Assembly: GCA_002110485.1 (NCBI GenBank)
Contig: MOWL01000067.1
Location: 1,054,001 to 1,118,000, forward strand
DNA: 64,000 bases
Origin: Emergomyces orientalis
Lineage: Eukaryota; Ascomycota; Eurotiomycetes; Onygenales; Ajellomycetaceae
Reading direction: 5' to 3'
A program made the translations under genes and the position numbers. This document shows, one piece after another, positions 31,659 through 41,539 of the stretch (positions within the stretch are counted from its first letter, which is position 1; the number at the start of each line of letters is the position of its first letter). The notes beneath the pieces were generated by a model. It was not told the origin of the DNA and made no database searches. It saw only the letters and a program-made list of their open reading frames with translations.

Positions 31659-32000
31659 TTAGCTACTACCCTCATCGTGCGCTTGTGCTAATGCGATTTC
31701 ACCAACTCCAGCAGCTCCAAAAATGTTAAATATCGTTGAACCACCCATCGCCATGCTTTGGCACCATGCAAACACACTTCCGGCCTGTACAACACCCAGA
31801 GATGATTGCCATAGAGCAGCAAGAGAACCAGCCGCTGGGCCTATTGTCGTGAAGCCCACAATACCAAGTATTGAGGGTCCGATTAATGGAATTGAAGTGA
31901 GGAGGACTCCGGAGGTCATCAAAAGCACCCTTGCATGCTTTTTGACAAATGTGGTCCATGACGTGAATACCGAGGAGATAGAGCTTTGAATATGTCCCAT
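31659..32000 (-). CDS. IFI6/IFI27 (ISG12)-like small membrane protein
   Basis: A single exon of 113 residues. After a short amphipathic start (MGHIQSSISSVFTSWTTF), two hydrophobic Gly/Ala/Ser-rich segments follow: LLTSIPLIGPSILGIVGF and, later, STIFNIFGAAGVGEIAL. The centre, GFTTIGPAAGSLAALWQS then AGSVFAWCQSMAMGG, matches the repeated Gly-x-x-Ala-Gly-Ser and Gln-Ser pattern of the animal interferon-inducible ISG12 family, which also has fungal members. In animals these proteins act at mitochondria and affect apoptosis. The fungal role is unknown. It lies between repeats and has no operon-like neighbours. Confidence 0.65.
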   Translation of the reverse strand: MGHIQSSISSVFTSWTTFVKKHARVLLMTSGVLLTSIPLIGPSILGIVGFTTIGPAAGSLAALWQSSLGVVQAGSVFAWCQSMAMGGSTIFNIFGAAGVGEIALAQAHDEGSS

Positions 32001-32640
32001 CTGTATTTTCGATAAGAACGGATTTGATTGGTGATAGCGGAGAGGCTGTACTTACATTGCACCTCAAGTTCAAAGTGGATTGTATCCTGCTATGCCCACT
32101 AATTGCGGCTAATTTGCTATTTGCTTGTTATATGAGCTTTCAGAAATTTCAATGCTTCTTGAATTCACCCACGTCGTTGTTATAAATGTTCTAAAAATTC
32201 GAAGGAACGATTCCTGGGATGCGTAAGGACGGTTATACGGCAGGGAACATGAGAGCTTCAGTTTGTGGTTGGAAAATGTTGAAAGGGGTGGGACAAAGGA
32301 TGGGCCGGACGGAATGATCCTCGTTATAACTGCCTGGCTTCACAGAGTGTTCCATCACAGGATAGGTTATTTGAAGTAACCCCTTTGCTTCTTCCCAAAT
32401 ATCCAACCCATAACCTTTGGGGCTTTTAAGAAGCCAATCGCGTAATGCCACGTCTGGCTGCACAATCTAGTCCCATGTGTGAGAATTCAGCTTGCTCACC
32501 TCAACGCGGCGCTTTGTGAGCCGAGGATTGGATCATCCTCTTTGAAAGAGGTGAAATTCAAGCCTCAGACCGAACGCCGCCCGCTAACCCCATGCGAAGG
32601 TCCTGTCGATTCCGAAAGCAGAGTGATCTGTCTTACCAAT
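32001..32640. other. Intergenic, no gene seen
   Basis: No frame with recognisable features. It leads into the GC-rich minisatellite. Confidence 0.35.
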
Positions 32641-32860
32641 CCCAAGCCGGCCGTCAACAAGTCGGCCGTCAACAAGTCGGCCGTCAACCAAGTCGGCCGT
32701 AACCAAATCCAGCCGGCCGTCAACCAATCCAAGCCGGCCAATGATTGACGGCCGGTTGGGCGACTGGCGGATTGGACGGCAGGCGGATTGGATTGACGGC
32801 GCTGGATTGACGTGGGCGATTGATGCGACGGGCGACTGGAATGAGGCGACTGGATTTACG
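32640..32860. repeat. GC-rich minisatellite with an inverted centre
   Basis: Units of 14-16 bp, GTCAACAAGTCGGCC and variants, run to about 32735. There the orientation flips and the reverse-complement words GATTGACGGCCGG and GGCGGATTGGACGG follow. The two arms could pair. Confidence 0.75.
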
Positions 32861-32934
32861 GCGTCAACGACCTATATTCATCGCGGAAAGACAGGAATCT
32901 ACGGTACAAGGCTTGGAAAAAATGGTTAACTCCA

Positions 32935-33240
32935 ATTACATAGAAAATCGAAACACGATTGTCCAAGCTCTTCCCACTTCTATAACGCGAGGATTATGCG
33001 CTGGCGATAAATTTCGTAATCTTCGAATGCACCAGAAGTCCGGAAACTATGTTGAGGAGGAGATCTCGCGAGCACTTTTGGAGCCACATGAACGGCGCGC
33101 TTTCAATCACATATACACAGATTCTAGCCTGCACATACTAGATGCCGTCCTAGACGATCTCATTCCAGTAATTGGTTTGTGGGGAAATTTTCACTTTGGT
33201 GCGATCAAAGACCTTTTGAATACGCGATGTACAGAGGCAC
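32935..33240 (+). pseudogene. Possible gene fragment between two minisatellites
   Basis: An open stretch encodes TRGLCAGDKFRNLRMH, then EEEISRALLEPHERRAF and HILDAVLDDLIPVIGL. It looks protein-coding by composition but has no clear start, stop context or family. It could be a piece of a captured gene. Confidence 0.25.
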
Positions 33241-33440
33241 GTATGTAATGGTCGACGGGCGTAGGTGGATGGCGGGCGTAATGCTTGGCGTCCTTAAGGA
33301 CGCCAAGACATGACTCAACGGGCGTGGTGGAAGACGAGCGTAATGACGGGCGGATAGGATGACGGCGTAATGGTCGACGGGCGTAATGGTCGACGGGTGA
33401 CGAGCGTAATAGTCGACAGAGGGTAAATGAATAAAGCAAC
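33240..33440. repeat. Second GC-rich minisatellite, containing a CTTGGCGTCC palindrome
   Basis: Imperfect units of TAATGGTCGACGGGCG type surround a perfect 24-bp palindrome, CTTGGCGTCC-ttaa-GGACGCCAAG (33284-33307), the same palindrome as at 6648. Confidence 0.75.
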
Positions 33441-33499
33441 CAACCAACTAGAGGAAGGCAAATAGAAATTGGGTTGTTAGATGTAGCGCAAGAAAGAAA

Positions 33500-33820
33500 C
33501 TATCGTCTATCGAGTTCAAAATACTCCTCGGGTTCTACCTCCTCGTCTGATATAGGAACGCCGGCAAGAAACGTATTCAACATATATTCCTGATATAACC
33601 TCGAATCCCTATACATCACCTGCGGGGGTAAATTCTTTCCCGCCGCACTCACATCCACACTCTTCTGCCAACTCCAATACTTTTCTGGCGTTTCACAAAA
33701 CTTGCACTGGCAAGGATGTCTCGGATGCGGGAGCGGGCCGGTGCACCTTTGGGGTGGAGGTTGAAGCAGCGAGCTTGGCCGTGAGGGATCCAGTGGTTTT
33801 GGAGGTGGCAGTTGCTGCAC
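33500..33820 (-). CDS. Hypothetical protein C-terminal region
   Basis: Minus-strand frame with a Pro-rich first part (PPPKPLDPSRPSSLL), then CQCKFCETPEKYWSWQK, then VMYRDSRLYQEYMLNTF and an acidic end (EEVEPEEYFELDRR). The composition is protein-like. The true start is unclear because an upstream in-frame stop precedes the first Met, so a 5' exon may be missing. No family is recognised. Confidence 0.35.
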   Translation of the reverse strand: MQQLPPPKPLDPSRPSSLLQPPPQRCTGPLPHPRHPCQCKFCETPEKYWSWQKSVDVSAAGKNLPPQVMYRDSRLYQEYMLNTFLAGVPISDEEVEPEEYFELDRR

Positions 33821-34476
33821 CAGTGGCCTCGTGGCAGTGGAAACCGCGGTTGCTTCATCGACGAGCTTGAGAGATTCTCTCTTACTCCATCGTGGCTATC
33901 TTTATGCCTGCCACCAGATCTGGTTAACTTCCCCGTTTTCCTCAACAAGCTTGTAATTGTCTGGGGCCAGAATCGTATCCGTTACTACAAACAAATAGGC
34001 ATAGGCACCAAAGAGAACTAGACAGTGATAGCAGCGGAATTTAACGATCTACAATGCACTCCTCGCAACATTTAAATCCAGTTCCCAAACAAGAGCAACC
34101 ATAATTGGGTGTCTCCACAGGGCCACCTAACTCACTCACATAACCTCTAAATCCAGCTTTATACAATGGACAGAAATTTAAACAAAGCAGGCCCTGCGCC
34201 GAATGGAGAACGCGACTGATCAAAATTCAGCATTATAAGTCAGATATTTAGCGTGGCAGTTGTGTTGCAGGAGAACTGCTGACGTTGGGTAGTGGTGCAT
34301 TTGGGCAGGCCAATTTTTTGCACGGGAGCACCTCCCTCAGACACAGGTTGATAGAGCACGTGATCAGAACATATACACTAAAGTTACAGTGTGTGTGGCC
34401 AACGCTCGATTTCCCTCAACCACTGGATGAAATTCCATCCCTTGACCCTCTGACTACCCTTCCTCCTTCAATAAAT
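33821..34476. other. Intergenic, partial third flank-repeat copy
   Basis: 34150-34240 (ACAGAAATTTAAACAAAGC then CCCTGCGCCG and GAGAACGCGACTG) resembles 18725-18760 and 19985-20035. No gene is supported. Confidence 0.4.
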
Positions 34477-36329
34477 ATGACTCCGCGTATAGTAAAAAAA
34501 AGGAGTGGAAAGCAATCGTCTGCATTTCAAATTCAGAACAGCGGTGGGTTTGTTCATCTTTTACCAGCTTACTCTCACTAACAATCACCAGCCAGGCGAA
34601 CCCAACGCACACCAAAGTTGCAACATGCTTGCCGAATAAATGCACGCCTCCAGCCTGGACTACCAAACTCGTCATCACTTCCAGCGAGTTGCACCCTTGG
34701 GAACGCTGTACGATTCTCTCTATGGCCGAGCTGGTATGCGAAAGGCTAATCCCTCAGGTGAATGGCCGTAAACGAAAACGAGAGTGTGAAACAACACCAC
34801 CGGTCCAAGCTGCTGGTCCAGAGGTATGCTTATCATGGCCTTGATAATACAGATGACAGGAGCTAATTCTTATCAAGATTAGTCTAGCAGTTTCGCTGCA
34901 ACACCGTTCGTCTGAACCTAAACGACGGCACCCCGAACCCGAACATCCATCTTATCATCATCCGAAGCGGCCACGAGTAGAGAAGGATAAGCTCATTGAG
35001 CATTGGGTTAGCAACTACGAATGGCCCAAAAGCCCTTTAGAAGTTGACAACATGGAAGCTTTTTTTGTACGGCAAAAAACCCCGTCTCTCCGCCGTACGA
35101 AGTCGAATGCTAGCTTGAACGGGCCGAGCGAAACAAGTTCACGAGAAGCCAAGAGTAGACCTTACACTGACAAGAACTATGAGGTATTCCTTGAGTCTAA
35201 AGGAATCTTCCTGGACGATCATAAGGACGGAATCACTAGCGACAGCAAAAATTTCTGTCGAAGACTACTCGAGAAAGACTCAGAGACTCCTAGTGGAACG
35301 AGGTTTGATGATGGCGTGTTCGAATTAACCTGCCAAAGGATAAGGAAGAAAAACGAGACGGGGGTCATTCGAGTCATTGCTGAGTTGATTGTTCCTTCTG
35401 CTGAGGGTGCGATAGACCACGGTCGCGTCTCATTCCAGCACTTGGTAGAAAGTGTGAATGAAGGCTGGGATAGTTCGATTTCTCTAGATGAGGATCAACG
35501 ATTGCCACCACCTGCACAAACGCCGCATCTTCCACAATCTCGACAATTTCGATTATCTCGGCCACAGCCCGATTATGCGGTTGGGTTCCCCCGGCAATCC
35601 TTCTCAGAATCTCGACTCGAAAAACTTACACCGTTTGTTGGCGAAATTGGCGATATGTCTTTCTTTATGAGTACTGCATACATGTACTTTCCGTTTATGA
35701 CGGTTGAAGTGAAGTGCGGAAAGGCGGCACTCGATATAGCAGATCGACAAAATGCGCACAGTATGACTCTCTCAGTAAGAGGAGTTGTTAAGCTCTTCAG
35801 GGCCGTGAAGCGTGAAAAGGAGTTACACCGACAGATCCTGGCCTTTTCAATTTCACACGATCACTGTTCTGTGAGAATCTATGGCCACTACCCTGTGATC
35901 AAGGGGGAGAAGACTACATACTACCGCCATCCCATTCACAAGTTCGACTTCACCTCACTTGATGGCAAGGAGAAATGGACATCCTACAAATTCTCTATGA
36001 GTGTGTACAATGACTGGGCACCTTTTCATTTTAAGAAAATATGCTCCGCTATTGATGAACTGCCACAGGTAAATTTTGAGGTGTCGCAGGCGTCACAGAT
36101 ATCACAGCAACTTGAAGTATTACATCAATCGGAGCTGAGTTTCTCAGAATCAACTGGACTTTCGCAAGGTGTCGGAGGCGTTGATATACAAGGCTCTAGT
36201 TGTACATCTGTATTAGAAGAGGCTCATGGTGTGCAGAACGCTGCCTCGGGTGCTCGGATAACCCGGGAGAACGAAGAGGGCTCTGCTGAAGCGTTCAATA
36301 TGTCCAAGAAGAGACGTACCTTTAGATAG
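34477..36329 (+). CDS. DUF7924-like PD-(D/E)XK protein, copy 2
   Basis: The large 3' exon (34878-36329) follows a 54-bp intron (34824-34877) and an exon that contains TKVATCLPNKCTPPAW and a basic cluster (NGRKRKRECE). A first exon from the ATG at 34477 (MTPRIVKKRSGKQSS) is likely, but its junction is not resolved. The core has PDYAVGFPRQSFS, then FMTVEVKCG, then DRQNAHSMTLSVRGVVKLF, then FSISHDHCSVRIYGHYP. D, E-x-K and the following Gln helix fit the PD-(D/E)XK fold. The tail (DWAPFHFKKICSAIDEL, then Ser-rich) resembles other DUF7924 proteins. The protein is over 540 residues. Nuclear basic clusters suggest action on nucleic acid, which is inferred. Confidence 0.65.
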
Positions 36330-36531
36330 GCAACTTGAGGAGATGATGAATGGCAAGGATAAAATCGATGAGCCTGATCATCCGGGAAAATACAGAAACA
36401 GTCCCAACTTAGAATAGAAGTTGAGCTAGAATTCATCAATATATACCTTCCTGCTCAAATCTACCGCTCGATTTTCTCTTGTTGATCCAACTTTTCGACC
36501 CAGCACGCATGCAAAGGTGCATTGCAAGTTC
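36330..36531. other. Short spacer downstream of DUF7924-like copy 2
   Basis: No feature seen apart from the start of the mosaic fragment below. Confidence 0.3.
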
Positions 36532-36710
36532 TCGGAGATGATCTTCCCTCGAAGTTAGCACACAATGCAAACAATGCAACCGGCTTCGGCTTACCTCTAG
36601 AAGGTCGTTTTTGACCTTCTGCGCTCGCTCGTAGCTATAAATTGAGACCTCTCCCCATAATATCAAGTGATAATAATCAAGTTCCAGATCCCTCAGCTTC
36701 ACTGGAATCA
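36440..36710 (-). pseudogene. Mosaic fragment: RasGEF-gene exon/intron block joined to another gene
   Basis: Minus-strand 36624-36532 is identical, except for two bases in 93, to 14578-14670. It spans the end of exon 1 (AQKVKNDLLE), the whole first intron and the first bases of exon 2 of the RasGEF-like gene. On one side it continues to unrelated codons. On the other it joins the TATA promoter block also seen at 5484-5512, then MNDVIPVKLRDLELDYY. The object is a patchwork and not a working gene. Confidence 0.7.
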
Positions 36711-36837
36711 CATCATTCATGATTAATATAAAATATTTTGTGTCTTGATAAGATTCTATAAAATAATATGTTATATTATTCAAAGTGCATCTGCTGCTAA
36801 TCAAGTTGATATAAATTCACTTTATCAATCATACAGT

Positions 36838-37126
36838 GTGTGGGCGGCCCGTCCACCGCCTACAATCGGAGAATGCAGGGTGCGGACACAGAAGAGATAT
36901 TACCGACTCTACTGCAAGGGTTACCCAGGGCAGCTGCCTAAAGCTACCCGTCAGGCTCGTTGCCTGGTAGCGCTGTAATTGGTGGGTCCCCAGTAGCTAT
37001 TTCAGGCACCTGTTGGTTTTAGGAACTGTTTGATGTTTATTTATTTTATTTTTTGACGTTTGTGCCTTTCGATCATAAAGGGGAATGGAATAACCATCAT
37101 CATTGTCATAATCATCATTTTTGATT
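36838..37126 (+). mobile_element. CAT-tailed repeat, copy 2
   Basis: Codons RPPPTIGECRVRTQKRYY and YPGQLPKATRQARCLVAL, a stop, about 100 bp of T-rich sequence, and a tail ending CATCATTTTTG. It corresponds to 30495-30740 in reverse and, from CCTGTTGGTTT, to 6818-6892. Confidence 0.5.
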
Positions 37127-37565
37127 CGGCAGGGAGAATGATGTCCCCCAAGCCAGAAGCCTTCCTAGGTCAGCATCCTTCTCTAAATCAAAAACGTCCC
37201 AAGCTAAAAAATGATGAAGCATTGATAAAACGTGGACATCAGTCTGACATATGAGAGAGCTCTCAACCAGAAATGACAACCCTTTAATCTTCTCCAGCCG
37301 CAACACTCCAAATCTTCCTGGCGTCTGAACTACTGTCTGTCTTGCGACCGGCAGACCGATGGTGATGACTTCTGCTTCCAGGTTTGTCGACTGATTGAAT
37401 TGGAAGCGGGTCCTCTCTCCCTCAGTCCCAGTCTAGCCTAGCCTCCTGAAGCCTCTATTATCCGCCCAAACACAATCCGAGCTCAGAGACTATACAGTTC
37501 TTTCGACCAGATTCGAAACTGTGGAAGACGCCCGAGTGTACAGTTTCTTCCCACGGCTGGCCGTT
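37127..37565 (+). pseudogene. Ecl1-like gene, dead copy B
   Basis: Aligns with 6893-7390. A 16-17 bp deletion removes the start codon and the first Trp-Cys. NYCLSCDRQTDGDDF survives, the second site reads CFQVCR in place of CSQNCR, and later frameshifts and a deletion disrupt the rest. Confidence 0.75.
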
Positions 37566-38104
37566 AACAGAATCATCAGAAAGGAATGGGGGACGCATTG
37601 CCAAACACTCCTGGGGCGCTTTTCGTCGCGCACCATGCAAATTTCGCCCGCCATATAGGGTATCGTAAGTAGAGCTCAGTTAAGGAATAATGATCAATAT
37701 TAAACAACCCGAGAGTGAAGAGTTGGTTCTAGTATCAAAGATGCAGACGAGCCACTGGATGACGATCTACTGCATTATATCGCGTACAGATGGATCGGCG
37801 TATTATTATTGGTTAAGCGGTGGTTGCTGAGCTTGGCTTAACGCCTGAGGTGCACCGGCGCAGGCGCGTTCCATATTGGTTCACTTTCCATTGCAATACC
37901 TCAACCCTGTCAAATTTCCCTTTCACCAGCCAATTATTTAATGGACCAAAACACTTGACAAGGGGTGCTCAACACCCCGTGATTGGAACTCGCCAGACCG
38001 CGGTACAAGGTTTTAAACCCACCCTGACCCCGCGATTCTGGGCTACAGATCTGCTTCTCAGTTACCTCCAGTGTCTCATCTACTTTATCATACGGATGAA
38101 CAAG
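37566..38104. other. Upstream region of HeLo-like copy 2
   Basis: Contains CCCCGTGATTGGAACTCGCC (37977-) about 125 bp before the ATG, a weaker match to the block upstream of copy 1. No gene is seen. Confidence 0.35.
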
Positions 38105-39482
38105 ATGGCAGAACCTATAAGCCTCGCTTCCGGACTGTTGACTTTGACTACTTTTGCCTTCAAGTCCAGCATCACACTGTATGAGACTATCAAGAGTTTC
38201 CAGTCTCATCCGAAAACTGTACGTGACCTTCTTGAGGAGCTTGAGGCTCTGAGTGGGGTTCTGGCCCCGCTCACTGACATAGTCAATACTACTGTGGACC
38301 TTTCTGCTCTTGCCCTTCCGTTACTACGATGCGGAAATGCCTGCAAAGAATATAAAGAGGAAATTATGAAATGTTCGTCGCGGTCTGGTGGTGGTCGGAC
38401 GAGCTTTCGAGACTGGGCCAAGTTAAGGTACATGGGTGACGACATCAATGGTTTCACACTGGCACTGGCTGGATACAAGTTAACCATCAATATTGCCCTC
38501 ACCGATGTAAACCTGTAAGTCTCTAGTATCCTGATGCATAGCACAGAACCGTTTGATTAATAACATAGCTAGTCGCAGATCCGCCGTCAATGCCGAAATG
38601 CTCGAAGGATACAAAGACCTCGTAAAGAACGCGAAGACTGATCTCGAGGCTCGTCTTGAAAACATCGACGGAAAACTTGAGCGGATAATTGAACAAACCG
38701 TACCAGAGTCCAACTCAGATGTGTTAGAACTGCAGCGGATAAAAGATGATCGCGCAAGCACAGAAAAATGTCTCCAAATTGTTGCCCAATTATCCGGTCA
38801 TATTAATCAGATTCAGCTCAACCCCGGGCGCGGTGACAGTTCTCCCGGACAGATTGATTCAGATACTTTGCCTGAAAATATTACCAGCGAGGGTCTGCAA
38901 GAATGCAAAAATAGCCTTATCCTTACGACCGCAAAGTTGGAAAAACTCATGCGAGATACAATGGACCGATTAGTCACAAAATCGAGGACATCTATGGCAT
39001 CGGAGGAGGAACATACAAACCTTGCAAGGCTGCAGGCTGAATGGGAGACGGCGCGTCAGTGCATTGATATCTGCTCTAGAGCAGACAACAACTTGAAGCA
39101 AAACATCAGCACCATTGACAACTACGCTACTGGCGATGCTATGCAATTCATGGTTTCGACTAGTGGGAAAGTAATTCATGGTAAAAATCGGGGCCTTGGG
39201 TGGAGATCGAGACAGGTTGGGGGTTACCTCAGTGACGCCTCCGTCCAACAGTTATCACGGGACATGACAAGCATCAACACCCGAAATACTCGAGATGAAA
39301 GCTCACTTTCACCAGGCAATACACCACTCATTCCTGATGATGGTGGAGCGAAAGAACCTACTCCAGACTTCAGAGAACGGCATGGGCGAGGTTATAGGCT
39401 CACGCCTAAGTCTTCTCTAGACATACCTAGCTCTTCTTCTGGTTTAGCAGAGGGTCAACCAAGTAGCTCGCCAATGAAATAA
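38105..39482 (+). CDS. Free-standing HeLo-like N-domain protein, copy 2
   Basis: Exons 38105-38514 and 38573-39482 (58-bp intron, phase 2) give 439 residues. It starts MAEPISLASGLLTLTTFAF and has LPLLRCGNACKEY and TSFRDWAKLRYMGDDI, each closely matching copy 1. Two helical modules and the C-terminal DAMQFMVSTSGKVIHG, then VGGYLSDASVQQLSRD follow. The intron interrupts the same codon position as in copies 1 and 3, right before a basic RRS/RRT/RTS start of the second module. No nucleotide-binding domain is attached. The C-terminal tail is Ser/Thr-rich and disordered. A membrane-acting or signalling role is possible; none is shown. Confidence 0.75.
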
Positions 39483-39845
39483 GAGAGTTCGACCTCCATC
39501 GATTCAAGTACTGCTTCTGACTGTCAGAGTTCTGTTGGTCGTTCTGCGTTTCTGGTGTTACGTGCATTTGTAAATGATTTGGAGATAGCTTTACTACTTC
39601 TACCCATCGATCTGTTGGAACAGTTTCTATGAGCATATGACCCAGGACAAGGATCCAAAAATGGATAATCGGAGGTGCGATGTTGTGTTTGTCTGTTACA
39701 TAAAGAGATATTTCACTGATGGAATTAAATCAACACGCCTGCTGAGCCTATTTGGCCTAAGGTTTATAGGTAGCTGGCTGCTCGCGTAGATCCGGATTTG
39801 AAGTTGAAGTCTTTTGCTTTTTATCAGTCTAGGGCCTCGATGGTT
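39483..39845. other. Intergenic, no gene seen
   Basis: Nothing recognisable before repeat family E. Confidence 0.35.
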
Positions 39846-40290
39846 TTGCACAGCAGTGGGCTTTAATTGCTGACCGTTCAGCAAGGTACATTGAAAATAA
39901 GTCCAAGGAACTCAGGTCAGGGGAGGCTGACTATTACTGATGATGTACATCTGCGAATCGAACTACTGCCCTGTGGTGCTCATTTGGATATAGGTCATAT
40001 GGTTGCTTCTTGGTGGGGTTCACTATTGTGTCGGCATTTTCTCATATGTGTGATAAGAGCTTCTGGAAATCAACAATACCTTTGGGCTGCGGCCACCTCT
40101 AGATATTTAGTTGTTCAAACTTAGTGCAGCAGGTGTAATGAACAGCAATGTTCCCACTCCTCTTGGGATCCATATTTCACCCTTAAGGTAGATCATGTAG
40201 CGGACTTAGTAAGCTGTCTAGGAAATGGAGTGGACCTAATTAGAGAACTTGACACGTTAAACGGTATGCATTGAACAGGCTAATATGAAT
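39846..40290 (+). repeat. Repeat family E, copy 1
   Basis: About 440 bp is the reverse complement of 55640-56085. Shared blocks include AGTGGGCTTTAATTGCTGAC, GAACTCAGGTCAGGGGAGGC, TTTGGGCTGCGGCCACCTCT and GGAGTGGACCTAATTAG. Smaller pieces lie at 45427-45465 and 55035-55080. No open frame spans it. Confidence 0.8.
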
Positions 40291-40481
40291 TTATTCGCCA
40301 GAATATTTCCAGTCTCTGACCCGCGTCTCATATGGTGGGTTGTTTGTTTTCAAAATAAATCCGGAAGTAAGATAATCCGTTCCGTTCTCTTTTGTTTACC
40401 ACGTTTGCTCCATGTCGCTTTCCGATGTGTAATTAAGCATACAGCATTGCAGGGAGATTACTTTCAGATTATGCGTTCAGA

Positions 40482-41516
40482 ATGGATCCGAAAATACAAG
40501 AATTGTTGGCTGAACTCGAGCGAGAAAGATCTGAACGTGAGCGAGAAAGAGCCGAACTTGATCGAGAAAGACAGTGGCGTCAAGACGCGGAAGCTGAGGC
40601 GAGGAGCGAAAGAAGACGACGAGAAGAGGAGCAACGACGACGTGAAGAAGAGCAACGACGACGTGAAGAAGCAGAAGCTTTGGCTGCGAGCTCGGAGTCA
40701 TCAACACTGCCTCTGTTTTTACGTACCTGCCATGAATTGTTACTCGCGATCGAGATCGTGACAGACCCTACTCGAACAACGCAAGGCGCGGTAACGAGAC
40801 CGACGAATCGGAGGGTTCCATCTCGCATCACGTTGTGGGACACATTCACTGAGGAGCAAATGAAGGTGTGGCACAAGCTCGATCAGCATCCCCATTTCTT
40901 GACAGAAAAGCTCTTCCCCTCCCTACATCAGCTCGACTACGTCCGCCAACTTATCAGCCCAATTTCCTCAGAGTGGGATCTTCGGTACTATGAACGGGAA
41001 ACGGTAGAAAATCAAGTGCGGGCCATAATAGACCGAATATATGAGAATGATGAGCTTAAGAGGGCATTCGGCTTGCGCGGATCGATTACCTTTGAAAGCC
41101 ATGCTAACCTGGGGCTTTCAACGCGGGCGGCTGATTTGAACCCAGGTGATCAGCAGTCGTCCGTTGGACCCAAGGTCGGGACTGAATCAAGTACCGGAAA
41201 GAGAATGGGCAAGAAGAATAAAACAAAGAAAAAAGAGACTACGATGGTCACGGGAGGACAGGCAGATCGATTTTGCATCTATCGCCAGGATGGCGATGAG
41301 CACATCCCAGCGCTCGCTATCGAGTACAAGGCGCCCCACAAGCTCACTCGGGATGAAATCGTGGGAGGGCTGGCTCAGGACATTCATCCTTCCAAAGAAG
41401 TAATTGGTAAGGACTCAGATGATCCTGATTTCTGCTCGAAGCGGTTAGTCGCTGCCGTCATTTGGTTTTTCTTCGAACCATTTCGTTCTATTTTGTCTAG
41501 CCAGAGAAAAGTATAA
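40482..41516 (+). CDS. FunK1-associated PD-(D/E)XK-like protein, 3'-truncated
   Basis: A 344-residue frame. An N-terminal charged coiled coil (ERERSERERERAELDRE, then RRREEEQRRREEEQ repeats) precedes LPLFLRTCHELLLAIE, then VPSRITLWDTFTEEQ. The last part, QADRFCIYRQDGDEH then PALAIEYKAPHKLTRDEIV, holds the D...E-x-K core of the nuclease-like domain that normally sits next to a fungal-type protein kinase (FunK1). Family members continue after SKRLVAAV into more of the domain. Here sequence after about 41460 is foreign and soon becomes repeat family B, so the gene is cut off. A truncated product may still be made. Confidence 0.6.
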   Translation: MDPKIQELLAELERERSERERERAELDRERQWRQDAEAEARSERRRREEEQRRREEEQRRREEAEALAASSESSTLPLFLRTCHELLLAIEIVTDPTRTTQGAVTRPTNRRVPSRITLWDTFTEEQMKVWHKLDQHPHFLTEKLFPSLHQLDYVRQLISPISSEWDLRYYERETVENQVRAIIDRIYENDELKRAFGLRGSITFESHANLGLSTRAADLNPGDQQSSVGPKVGTESSTGKRMGKKNKTKKKETTMVTGGQADRFCIYRQDGDEHIPALAIEYKAPHKLTRDEIVGGLAQDIHPSKEVIGKDSDDPDFCSKRLVAAVIWFFFEPFRSILSSQRKV

Positions 41517-41539
41517 AAGCCTCCCCTATTCTGGATGTG

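Noticed and set aside
40464..40876. Minus-strand frames opposite the coiled coil of the FunK1-associated gene
   Set aside because: Low-complexity antisense of a Glu/Arg-rich coding region.
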